Assembly: GCA_029942265.1 (NCBI GenBank)
Contig: JAOZTO010000034.1
Location: 1 to 11,918, forward strand
Origin: Desulfocapsa sp.
GTDB lineage: Bacteria > Desulfobacterota > Desulfobulbia > Desulfobulbales > Desulfocapsaceae
Length of the DNA stretch: 11,918 nucleotides
Direction of reading: 5' to 3'
This document shows, piece by piece, positions 1 to 6,492 of the stretch. The notes beneath the pieces are model-generated. The model saw nothing but the letters and a program-made list of their open reading frames with translations, ran no database searches and was not told the DNA's origin. The position numbers were made by a program, and so were the translations under genes. Each line of letters opens with the position of its first letter. Within the stretch, counting starts at the first letter, position 1.

Positions 1-276
1 AACACGCGTAATAACAGGAACACCGGGTTTATGTGGCTTGTTACTATCTTTAAGTAGTAGTGCTATTAGTAAAGCACCCGTTTGAAACAGGGCCTCGCAT
101 AATAAAACGCCTGGTAGTATAGGATGCTCAGGGTAATGTCCCTGGAAAACATCTAAATCCTCAGAGATAAACTTTTCAGTAGTTAGAGATGTTTTATCGT
201 ATTCAAGCATCGTATCAACCCAGAGAAATGGTGGGCGATGAGGAATGAGATCGGTTATCTTGATGTCTTGGATCAT
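1..276 (-). CDS. FabZ/FabA-like 3-hydroxyacyl-ACP dehydratase (hotdog fold), 3' end beyond window
   Basis: The first 92 codons of a dehydratase that removes water from 3-hydroxyacyl-ACP to give the trans-2-enoyl-ACP. The start ATG is at 276-274. Visible family signatures are PHRPPFLWVD at residues 12-21 and GHYPEHPILPG at 46-56, followed by the LLCEA helix. His47 and Glu61 stand 14 residues apart, the same spacing as the catalytic His/Glu pair of FabZ. A GGAGG ribosome-binding site lies about 10 bases before the ATG, inside the last codons of the upstream ketoreductase gene; only 3 bases separate the two genes, so they are probably translationally coupled. It would supply the dehydration step for the ketosynthase/ACP encoded in the same operon. 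The gene runs off the left edge, so total length and any fused domain are unknown. A non-FabZ hotdog enzyme of a secondary lipid pathway is equally compatible. Confidence 0.88.
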   Translation of the reverse strand, partial: MIQDIKITDLIPHRPPFLWVDTMLEYDKTSLTTEKFISEDLDVFQGHYPEHPILPGVLLCEALFQTGALLIALLLKDSNKPHKPGVPVITRV

Positions 277-279
277 ATC

Positions 280-1017
280 TCACAATCCTCCGTTCACATC
301 AAGAACCGTTCCACTGATATAGGAAGCATTCTTTGATGCTAAGAAAAGCACAGCATCTGCGATTTCTTCAACTTTTCCAAAGCGGCGCATCGGCACGGAT
401 TTTTTATATTCTTTAAGTAGCTCTGGGCTGAGATCATCAATAAGTTCAGTATCTATAAATCCGGGCGAAACACAATTAACGGTAATTTTTTTTCGTGCAA
501 CTTCTTTACATAAACTCCTTGTAAGACCAATTTGTCCGGCTTTTGATGCACCATAATTAGTCTGTCCGGCAAAACCGATGTGGGCAACAGGAGATGTAAT
601 GTTAATAATGCGGCCATATTTTTGTTTCAACATGAGCATTACTGCGTATTTACACATGTTAAATGTTCCAGTGAGATTGACATCAATAACTCTTTGCCAG
701 TTTTCCTGATCCATTAATACCAGGAGTTTATCCTGGCGAATACCAGCATTATTAACAAGAATATCAATGGTGTCGTATTGCTCTTCTATGGTATTAAAAA
801 AGCTCTGCACCTGTTGCGTATCAGCTACATCGCATTGGTGTAGTTGTAGATCTCCACTCAGGTGTTGGCACTCACTTTGAAATCTGTTTGCTGCTTCTTT
901 GTTTCCACCATATATTCCAATGACTGTTGCTCCACGTTCCAGGAATGAAACACTGACAGCTTTTCCAATTCCACGGGTTGCGCCGGTAATAACAACTTTT
1001 TGTTTTATAAAATCCAT
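280..1017 (-). CDS. fabG: FabG-type 3-oxoacyl-ACP reductase (short-chain dehydrogenase)
   Basis: A 245-residue classical short-chain dehydrogenase, the normal length for FabG, which reduces 3-oxoacyl-ACP to 3-hydroxyacyl-ACP with NADPH in the cytoplasm. The nucleotide-binding motif TGATRGIG is at residues 11-18 and NNAG at 89-92. The catalytic set N114, S142, Y155 and K159 is complete, with the YxxxK motif in NYGASK. The C-terminus ends in NGGL, close to the usual GG-terminated end of FabG. The gene follows the first flavoprotein gene by 7 bases and is followed by the dehydratase after 3 bases, so it sits in the middle of a tight operon. The context suggests a pathway-dedicated copy rather than the housekeeping fabG, which normally lies with fabD/acpP/fabF. 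Family assignment is firm; the exact substrate is inferred. Confidence 0.93.
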   Translation of the reverse strand: MDFIKQKVVITGATRGIGKAVSVSFLERGATVIGIYGGNKEAANRFQSECQHLSGDLQLHQCDVADTQQVQSFFNTIEEQYDTIDILVNNAGIRQDKLLVLMDQENWQRVIDVNLTGTFNMCKYAVMLMLKQKYGRIINITSPVAHIGFAGQTNYGASKAGQIGLTRSLCKEVARKKITVNCVSPGFIDTELIDDLSPELLKEYKKSVPMRRFGKVEEIADAVLFLASKNASYISGTVLDVNGGL

Positions 1018-1024
1018 AATATAT

Positions 1025-2434
1025 TTAATCTCTGCTTCTCATATATGCATCAACATCATTAGAGACAATCACACCATAGTTAATGGCACCGAGCCACCCA
1101 GACATGATAATGCCCACCGAACCGACGTGAAACAAACCGCCAATTTCTTTGAAAATTGATCGTGATACGTCAAGTCCTTCAAACTTAGTTCCAAAGGAAG
1201 TGCCTTGTGTATGAAGAGTATAACGGTTGAAGGTTTTAGGTGTTGCTGCTTCAATCCAATTCATTCGTTCCCTAGCATTTGGAAAATAGCGATTGAGGTC
1301 AAGGAGAGTACGCTCAATAAGGGCTTCTTTCTCTATGGCATACTCTTCTTTTGTAAAATGTTCCCAGTCGCCATAGTTGGAATTCATAGATGCAACTATG
1401 GTGTATTTATTGTGACCTGGACGAGTTTTTGGGTAATATACTGAGAATGTTTTAGATTCAGTTTTAAAGTCGCACAGTTCTTTCGAGGCAAATTCTTCAG
1501 CTGTGGATGTGAAAAGTAGATCGCCAATGTTGTCTATTTTTTCATCAGGTTTAAGCCCCATGTATACTTGGCATGAGGAGTTATTCACACGAATGGCATC
1601 AGCTTTTTCAAGAAATTCATCTGAAAAAGCTCGTTTATCTGTAAGGTTGTGAATGGTATTGGTAATTCCTGAATTGGAAACAACGGCCCCTGATTCAATA
1701 ATTCTCCCCTGACATTCAACTCCTCTAACCTTGCCTTTTTCAACAATAACACGATCAACTTTAGCATTGGTACATATGGTGACGCCGTTGTTTTCAAGTT
1801 CTGTTGTCATCATGGCGATGAGTTTGTCTGTTCCACCTTCAAAGGTAAATACACCTTTATTCATAAAGTTAGAAAACACAATGCCGTATGTTATGGCAGG
1901 GTCATCAAGTGTTGATCCGTTGGCGTAACTGATTGGTTCCATAAGTAGTCGATGAACATCACTACGTCCTGGAAAAAACTCCTCAAACAGTTCCCTGGTT
2001 GTCATGCTCTGGTCGTCATAAAAATTCATTCCGGAAACTCTGGTGAAAAAGGCATCTATTACTGATTGTGAAATCTTGAATTGATGATTGAGTTTATGGG
2101 TGAAATCAATACGATCAAATGTTGTTTTTAGGTGAAACTGAGGGTTATCAAAAACAATATTTTTTAACTGGACAATGGAGTTCATTATCTCCTTATTCCA
2201 GTATTTCCTACAGGTTTTAACCATCCCGTATGGAAATCCATGGAGTGAGACGTCAAAAATATGTCCCTTGCGCTTAAACCAGGTGGCTAGCCCACCAAGT
2301 TGGCTGTGATATTCAAGGAGAAGGATACTGTAACCGCAGTAGGCAAGCCTGTTAGCAGACGTTAGCCCTCCAAGGCCGGATCCTATAACAATTACATCAT
2401 ATGAGTCAGAAGCTTGTGAAAACGAAACAGGCAT
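1025..2434 (-). CDS. CrtI/phytoene-desaturase-like FAD-dependent oxidoreductase (first of two, operon-distal)
   Basis: A 469-residue flavoprotein. The N-terminal FAD-binding Rossmann fold is clear: DVIVIGSGLGGL at residues 13-24, the acidic ribose-binding Glu41 and the second-shell GGLA at 47-50. A C-terminal FAD-contacting segment typical of the CrtI/carotenoid-isomerase/retinol-saturase group (LFHVGS, then a glycine-rich MSGWLGAINYG) lies near residues 435-455. Family members desaturate, saturate or isomerise long conjugated or isolated double-bond chains. Here the gene lies between a second, divergent family member and fabG in a fatty-acid-type operon, so the likely substrate is an acyl chain. 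The ATG at 2434 has no strong Shine-Dalgarno; the gap upstream (2435-2558) is filled largely by a truncated repeat. Family confidence is high; the reaction is inferred. Confidence 0.85.
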   Translation of the reverse strand: MPVSFSQASDSYDVIVIGSGLGGLTSANRLAYCGYSILLLEYHSQLGGLATWFKRKGHIFDVSLHGFPYGMVKTCRKYWNKEIMNSIVQLKNIVFDNPQFHLKTTFDRIDFTHKLNHQFKISQSVIDAFFTRVSGMNFYDDQSMTTRELFEEFFPGRSDVHRLLMEPISYANGSTLDDPAITYGIVFSNFMNKGVFTFEGGTDKLIAMMTTELENNGVTICTNAKVDRVIVEKGKVRGVECQGRIIESGAVVSNSGITNTIHNLTDKRAFSDEFLEKADAIRVNNSSCQVYMGLKPDEKIDNIGDLLFTSTAEEFASKELCDFKTESKTFSVYYPKTRPGHNKYTIVASMNSNYGDWEHFTKEEYAIEKEALIERTLLDLNRYFPNARERMNWIEAATPKTFNRYTLHTQGTSFGTKFEGLDVSRSIFKEIGGLFHVGSVGIIMSGWLGAINYGVIVSNDVDAYMRSRD

Positions 2435-2457
2435 AATTAATTTGTAGTAATGTTTGA

Positions 2458-2524
2458 ATGGATTCGTAAAAACTCTTCATCTTCTTTGTTACTGCAAATC
2501 TCGTATCATTTCAACGTACTCTAG
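2458..2524. repeat. Truncated copy of the palindromic repeat family B, inside the lipid operon
   Basis: These 67 bases align without gaps to 11606-11672, the left half of the complete element near the right edge, with 4 differences (63/67 identical by eye). Homology stops abruptly after the shared ACGTACTCTAG. The complementary right arm is missing here, so this copy cannot form the long stem of the full element. The following bases carry CTAGAG (2559-2564), which can pair with CTCTAG (2519-2524). The fragment occupies most of the gap between the two flavoprotein genes. Confidence 0.85.
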
Positions 2525-2558
2525 GAGGCTGTCCGGGAATGCCTTTTCGGCCAAGCTT

Positions 2559-3944
2559 CTAGAGACGAGGTAGAATATGCTGGTTAACAATTGAAACGCC
2601 ACTTAACATAGAACCAACGATACCAAGAAACCCCTGGTCAGTTCCTGCTAAGAAGAGATTGTTGTATCCAATGTTCCCATCTTTTATTTTGATGGGGTTA
2701 CCGTAAATGGAACCTTTCTTTTTCCCTGTGTAACGCTCTATTGTTAGTGGAGTAAAAGTATCACAATATACAACATTTTGAGCAAAATTACCAAGAATTT
2801 TCTCTGCAATCAAAAGGGATGAGTGGGCAGTGTGTTCTTTTGCTTTGTTATAAGTAAATGGATCATTATGGATCAAGTGCCATTCATCGTAATTTGCAAG
2901 GTGGGTAGTCCTTATTTCTTTAAATGGTAATTGAGGAAGACCATAGAAATTTTGAGGCATACAGATGACTCCCGAATTGCAATCAAAGAGTGATTCAGGT
3001 TGCTGATATGAAAATTTTTCGGCACTATTGAAAAATATTATAGTACTGTCATGCGCATGTTCGAGAGGTGTGCTTTTCTCAATCTCAAATATTGTTTCTA
3101 TAAAGCCAAGTCTTGGTAATTTTTGAATACCAGAGGGTTCGTCAAGAAGTGTAAACGTCTCCTCTGAACCGATGGTTGAAAGAATATAGTCACAGGTGAT
3201 TTCTTCACCACTAGCGAGGGTGACTCCTTGAATAGTCTTGTTTGTGTGAAGTATACGTTTGACAGATGCATTTTTTCGGATCGAACCACCATGTGTAGCG
3301 TAATGTTTCAGCAGCAAATCGAGCAAGTCTTTTATGGTACCACCTGGTCTAAACATCCCCTCAAGGAATATAGCTCTAAACATAATCACAAACTGGCTGA
3401 AATCCATGTCCCGCTCGATTGCTGATCCGTAGTACATGAGTGGACAGAGGAGCATGTCTGTAAGAAGATCGTTTTTAAGATAATTATTAAGAACTTGTTT
3501 TGCTGATATGAATGGAAGAGGAATAAATGGATCGTAGGATTCAATGTACTGTAACAACGCAATAAATCCATGGCTACAGTCTGGAAACTTTGTTTGTATC
3601 TCAGACTGTAGAAGGGAGAAATCATTGGAAAAAGAGAGCGATTCCTGGTCAATAAATCGAATTTCACTATGGTTTTGTTGATGAATTTCAAGTTCGGAAC
3701 GCTTGATTTTTAATTGTCTGAGGAGTCTGTTTAGCGGTGCATGTTTATCTTTAGGATGGGCGAAATTGGTAATAGCATGGAGACCAGTCTCAAAGAGCCG
3801 ACTGTTTCTGTAATAGTAGGAGTTCAACCCACCAACCCGTGAGTGTTGTTCAAGAAGCAGGACATCTGGAATAAAACGTGCGAAACGTAAAGCGGCGGCA
3901 AGCCCAGAAAGGCCGCCGCCGATAATCAGTAAAGGAACATGCAC
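2559..3944 (-). CDS. CrtI/phytoene-desaturase-like FAD-dependent oxidoreductase (second, follows ACP)
   Basis: A 461-residue flavoprotein of the CrtI/CrtISO/retinol-saturase group. The FAD motif LLIIGGGLSGL is at residues 5-15, Glu32 is the likely ribose ligand and GGLN is at 38-41. The C-terminal cofactor segment NLFLAGTDQGFLG followed by MLSG lies at about 427-446. It shares only motifs with the other flavoprotein of this operon, so the pair is not a recent duplication. The start must be the GTG at 3944-3942: the ACP stop TAG is in the same frame with a single CAA codon between, so no longer start is possible and a later one would break the Rossmann strand. The junction has no visible Shine-Dalgarno, which suggests reinitiation or coupling to ACP translation. 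It probably oxidises or reduces an acyl chain carried by that ACP; the reaction is inferred. Confidence 0.85.
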   Translation of the reverse strand: MHVPLLIIGGGLSGLAAALRFARFIPDVLLLEQHSRVGGLNSYYYRNSRLFETGLHAITNFAHPKDKHAPLNRLLRQLKIKRSELEIHQQNHSEIRFIDQESLSFSNDFSLLQSEIQTKFPDCSHGFIALLQYIESYDPFIPLPFISAKQVLNNYLKNDLLTDMLLCPLMYYGSAIERDMDFSQFVIMFRAIFLEGMFRPGGTIKDLLDLLLKHYATHGGSIRKNASVKRILHTNKTIQGVTLASGEEITCDYILSTIGSEETFTLLDEPSGIQKLPRLGFIETIFEIEKSTPLEHAHDSTIIFFNSAEKFSYQQPESLFDCNSGVICMPQNFYGLPQLPFKEIRTTHLANYDEWHLIHNDPFTYNKAKEHTAHSSLLIAEKILGNFAQNVVYCDTFTPLTIERYTGKKKGSIYGNPIKIKDGNIGYNNLFLAGTDQGFLGIVGSMLSGVSIVNQHILPRL

Positions 3945-3947
3945 TTG

Positions 3948-4199
3948 CTAAACGTTTACGAGCAATGGTTCCAAATAATTTACACAAGAATCCAAGGTCG
4001 CAAGTTCAGGGTAGTCTTCTTCGGGGATCTGTAATTTATGCCGTTTTCGAAGTTCCATTACAATATCCAGGAAATCCATTGAATCAAGGTCTAGCTGATC
4101 CCGTAATGGTTGGTCTGATTGAAGAGTGTCAAAATCAGCATCTTCGTCAATATCTTCTATTATTTCGAGGATGAGATTTTTAATTGAATCGCGAGTCAT
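3948..4199 (-). CDS. Acyl carrier protein, pathway-dedicated
   Basis: An acidic 83-residue carrier protein. Ser40 in the motif QLDLDSMDFLD is the expected 4'-phosphopantetheine attachment site and is followed by the usual helix II (DIVMELRKRHKLQI). The length is normal for an ACP. The start at ATG 4199 is supported by GGAGA about 7 bases upstream; an in-frame start further upstream would add an unrelated hydrophobic stretch and was not used. It tethers the growing chain for the ketosynthase upstream and for the FabG- and FabZ-type enzymes downstream. Placement directly between the ketosynthase and a CrtI-like flavoprotein suggests that the flavoprotein also works on an ACP-bound chain. The stop TAG lies one codon before the flavoprotein start, in the same frame. 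The sequence differs from housekeeping AcpP, in which the serine motif is DSLD. Confidence 0.92.
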   Translation of the reverse strand: MTRDSIKNLILEIIEDIDEDADFDTLQSDQPLRDQLDLDSMDFLDIVMELRKRHKLQIPEEDYPELATLDSCVNYLEPLLVNV

Positions 4200-4450
4200 A
4201 TGTGTATCTCCGGCCGTTGCCTGAATGATATGAATAAAATGTATTATTGCGTAAAATAATAAAATTTTGCAATATAGCACACTGGAGTAAATTTACACAT
4301 ATTTTTTCAAAGTGCCATAAAAAAGAATGTGTTATTAATTGTTAAGGCGCTGAGTCGTAAATATTCGGCTAGCACCCCATCTTCGTTCGATCCGGCTTGT
4401 TCGCATATGAACAAGTATATCGGGTACTTCGAGATCGTGCAGGGTTGTGT
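4200..4450. other. Non-coding gap between ketosynthase and ACP genes
   Basis: A 251-base gap interrupts an otherwise tight operon. Its right half is the truncated family A repeat (4357-4428, listed separately). The left half is very AT-rich and holds a palindrome GTAAATTTAC at 4287-4296 and inverted arms TATTGC/GCAATA at 4245-4250 and 4269-4274. A secondary promoter for ACP and the downstream genes could sit here, but I see no convincing -35/-10 pair. Confidence 0.4.
4357..4428. repeat. Truncated inverted copy of palindromic repeat family A
   Basis: Bases 4357-4419 match the reverse complement of 8149-8211 at 61 of 63 positions, including an uninterrupted 46-base identity (4357-4402 against 8166-8211). 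The next bases (CGGGTACT, to 4428) resemble a later part of the other copy (GGGGTACT), as if about 30 bases of the second hairpin arm had been deleted. A short hairpin remains: CTTGTTC (4396-4402) pairs with GAACAAG (4409-4415). It lies immediately downstream of the ketosynthase stop codon, inside the operon. Confidence 0.85.
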
Positions 4451-5695
4451 TCATGGAGCGCTTACTTTTTTAATAATTATCACTGAATTAATACCAACCA
4501 TTCCAAACGAATTATTCAGTATGGTGTTCACTGAATCCAATTTAACTGGGGTATCAAAAACCATATTATTTAAAGTACATTCAGGATCAAGATCATCGCA
4601 GTTGATAGAGGGATGCACCATATTGTCCTCAAATGCTAGGAGGTTTCCTGCAAGTTCCAGGACGCCTGCCGCACCCATCGCGTGCCCTATAATAGATTTA
4701 GTGTTGTTGATGTACGGCTTGTTTTTTTTACCGAAAACTTTTTGAATGGCTTTGCATTCTTCAATATCTCCTTGTTTAGTACCTGTTGCATGGGTATTGA
4801 GAATATCAATATCGTCAGGCGCAAGACCTGCTCTTTCAAGTGCAAGCTCCATGCATTCTGCCTGTCTTTCATAAAAGGGAAGTACATAATCTCTAGCATC
4901 TGAATTTATAGCGTAGCCAGCGATTTCAGCATAAATAGTAGCCCCCCTTTCAAGGGCACTTTCAAGACGTTCAAGTACGTAGATACATGCACCTTCAGAG
5001 ACTACTATCCCGTTACGAGAAGTGTCGAATGGTCTGCATGCTTTTCTTGGGTCATCGGCAGAACCCAACGCACCCTGAGCCTGAAAACTGGCAAATATTC
5101 CAAATGAACCAGTTGATTCGGAAACTCCTCCGGCAAGAGCCATATCTACCTCGCCAAGGCGTATCATCTGAACTCCCTGGATGAGTGATGCGTTTCCGGC
5201 AGCACATGCAGCACCAATGGCATAGTGCGGTCCGGTAATCCCAAGGTTCATCTTAATTTCACCGGCGGGATTATTCAAAACTGTTCGGGGATTATGGTGA
5301 TGAGTCCAATAGTCCACATTATGGCCATATTGGCTAATATTATACACTTCATTTTCTGTTTCTACTGTGCCATGTTCTGTGAGTCCGACATACACGCCAA
5401 CACGAGAAGCTCCATAGTGCTCAATGGAAAGATCGGCATCTGCAAGTGCTTCATTGGCGCAATATACACCTAGGCATCCAGCACGGGTTCCCCGTTTGTT
5501 TTCTTTTTTCTTGCGGTATTTAGTTTCATTGAAGCTACAGATACCAGCAGGCGCTTTTCCGAAATAACGTAGGTCAATTTCTTGAATTTCACTGATACCT
5601 TTAAGGAGTTTTTCACGATAGCTTGAAAGATTGTCAGCATTGGGTGAAGCAAGGCCGACACCAGTTATTACAATTCTTGGTAGTTGTGTATTCAT
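4451..5695 (-). CDS. FabF-type 3-oxoacyl-ACP synthase (ketosynthase)
   Basis: A 414-residue thiolase-fold condensing enzyme, the usual FabF length, which adds two carbons from malonyl-ACP to an acyl-ACP. The Cys-His-His triad is complete: C164 in GAACAAG, H302 in NTHATGT and H338 in KSIIGHAMGAAG, with the conserved K333. The first strand (RIVITGVGLASPN) starts at residue 6, supporting the ATG at 5695. The loop that in E. coli FabF reads GFGGTN with the gating Phe400 reads GMVGIN here (398-403), so the gate Phe is Met and the next Gly is Val; chain selectivity may differ. It is the first gene of the lipid operon, 77 bases from the lipoprotein gene upstream. I see no acyltransferase or chain-length-factor partner, so malonyl-ACP is presumably loaded by the housekeeping FabD. 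Confidence 0.92.
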   Translation of the reverse strand: MNTQLPRIVITGVGLASPNADNLSSYREKLLKGISEIQEIDLRYFGKAPAGICSFNETKYRKKKENKRGTRAGCLGVYCANEALADADLSIEHYGASRVGVYVGLTEHGTVETENEVYNISQYGHNVDYWTHHHNPRTVLNNPAGEIKMNLGITGPHYAIGAACAAGNASLIQGVQMIRLGEVDMALAGGVSESTGSFGIFASFQAQGALGSADDPRKACRPFDTSRNGIVVSEGACIYVLERLESALERGATIYAEIAGYAINSDARDYVLPFYERQAECMELALERAGLAPDDIDILNTHATGTKQGDIEECKAIQKVFGKKNKPYINNTKSIIGHAMGAAGVLELAGNLLAFEDNMVHPSINCDDLDPECTLNNMVFDTPVKLDSVNTILNNSFGMVGINSVIIIKKVSAP

Positions 5696-5749
5696 AGTCT
5701 TATTCTGCAGAAAATGGTTTTAGGGTAGATAGTATATAAGGTATTGGTA

Positions 5750-5775
5750 AATGAAGAGTTGTCACGATGCCATCA
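5750..5775 (-). repeat. Short terminus-like fragment of repeat family B overlapping a stop codon
   Basis: Bases 5750-5774 match the reverse complement of the left terminus of the complete family B element (11605-11629) at 19 of 25 positions, with the conserved ATGAAGA, ACGA and CCATC blocks. The terminal TGATGG, read on the minus strand, supplies the TGA stop of the lipoprotein gene. It may be a decayed element end or a chance resemblance. Confidence 0.4.
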
Positions 5776-6390
5776 AAGGTGCTTTGAAGTAAGGTCACTG
5801 GTGAGGATATCCGTAATCCCTTGGTAATATTTTTTTGTCATAACAGGATCAATTGATTTTGTACGTGCTGACCAAATAAGGTTTTCTGTTTTGACATCAT
5901 AGAGGTTGCTTTCAAGTACCACAATTGTTTTGTTAACATAACTTCCCATGTCTGAGACTGAACTTCGCACAAAAGGATAATAGCTATATAGCCTCCCTGG
6001 AGCATAACTATTTGATCCAACAACATAGCTTGATGGTATAAAAGAATTTTCTTCTTTTGCATCAAGAATATGGGTGATTAATACTGTGCCAGCAGCAGCT
6101 TTTTTAATAATTGAACGTAATGATTGTTCATTAGGTTCAATAGGCTGCTCGCTGATGGTGTGGCTTGGTATTGCAAGAATTTTAGCTTTAGCAAAGCTGT
6201 TCACGAAAGTGTCTTCGTATATATTTCGTATGGTTGGGTTGTTATTGGCAACACCTATAATGAGAACAGGTTCTATGGGAGATTTTTGGGCTGATTTATC
6301 ATTCCAGCTTGATAGGAGTTGGGTTGAAGAACATCCTGTAAGCAGGATACTGATAACTAAATAACTAAATAAAAAAAATATTGTTTTCAT
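5773..6390 (-). CDS. Lipoprotein of unknown function, DUF4136-like
   Basis: A 205-residue predicted lipoprotein. The signal peptide is a Lys followed by a hydrophobic run (residues 4-16) and ends in the lipobox LTGC at 17-20, with Cys20 as the lipid-anchored residue. SerSer at +2/+3 gives no inner-membrane retention signal, so the outer membrane is expected. The mature part begins with a SSWND motif and has a late VxSNLYDVKTENLIWSA-type strand, reminiscent of the DUF4136 group; I do not recognise a precise family. A good AAGG ribosome-binding site lies 7 bases before the ATG. It follows lptF by about 100 bases and precedes the ketosynthase gene on the same strand, so it may be cotranscribed with either. 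Function is unknown; an envelope role is likely from the location signal. Confidence 0.78.
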   Translation of the reverse strand: MKTIFFLFSYLVISILLTGCSSTQLLSSWNDKSAQKSPIEPVLIIGVANNNPTIRNIYEDTFVNSFAKAKILAIPSHTISEQPIEPNEQSLRSIIKKAAAGTVLITHILDAKEENSFIPSSYVVGSNSYAPGRLYSYYPFVRSSVSDMGSYVNKTIVVLESNLYDVKTENLIWSARTKSIDPVMTKKYYQGITDILTSDLTSKHL

Positions 6391-6424
6391 GGTGTTACCT
6401 TGGTTTTATAAATTTTTGAAAGGT

Positions 6425-6448
6425 AATAAAGATTTAAGCATCTTTATT
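6425..6448. other. AT-rich perfect hairpin between lptF and the lipoprotein gene
   Basis: AATAAAGAT (6425-6433) and ATCTTTATT (6440-6448) form a 9-bp perfect stem with a 6-base loop. The stem has almost no GC and no clean T-run on either strand, so a classical intrinsic terminator is doubtful. It could be an mRNA processing or weak attenuation structure. Confidence 0.35.
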
Positions 6449-6492
6449 TGTATATGGGGGTTGAATAATCAACATAATGGTTCAAGTAAGAG

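Noticed and set aside
3386..3691. Minus-strand 101-codon frame within the second flavoprotein gene
   Set aside because: It is an alternative frame of a convincing gene, with no motif of its own.
1025..3944. Carotenoid biosynthesis locus because of two phytoene-desaturase-like genes
   Set aside because: No phytoene synthase, prenyltransferase or cyclase is visible, and the neighbours are ketosynthase, ACP, ketoreductase and dehydratase. The family also acts on non-carotenoid chains.
3948..4280. Longer ACP starting at 4280
   Set aside because: The added N-terminus is hydrophobic and unlike any ACP. The ATG at 4199 has a good GGAGA site and gives a normal 83-residue carrier.
4329..4745. Plus-strand reading frame of 138 codons
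   Set aside because: It lies mostly antisense to the ketosynthase gene and over the repeat fragment, and has no recognisable domain.
280..5695. Aryl-polyene pigment cluster
   Set aside because: The KS, ACP, FabG and FabZ parts fit, but no ammonia-lyase, acyltransferase or chain-length-factor-like KS is visible in the window, and CrtI-like flavoproteins are not typical of such clusters.
6425..6448. Intrinsic terminator after lptF
   Set aside because: The perfect stem is almost purely A/T and is not followed by a clean T-run, so it is kept only as a hairpin.
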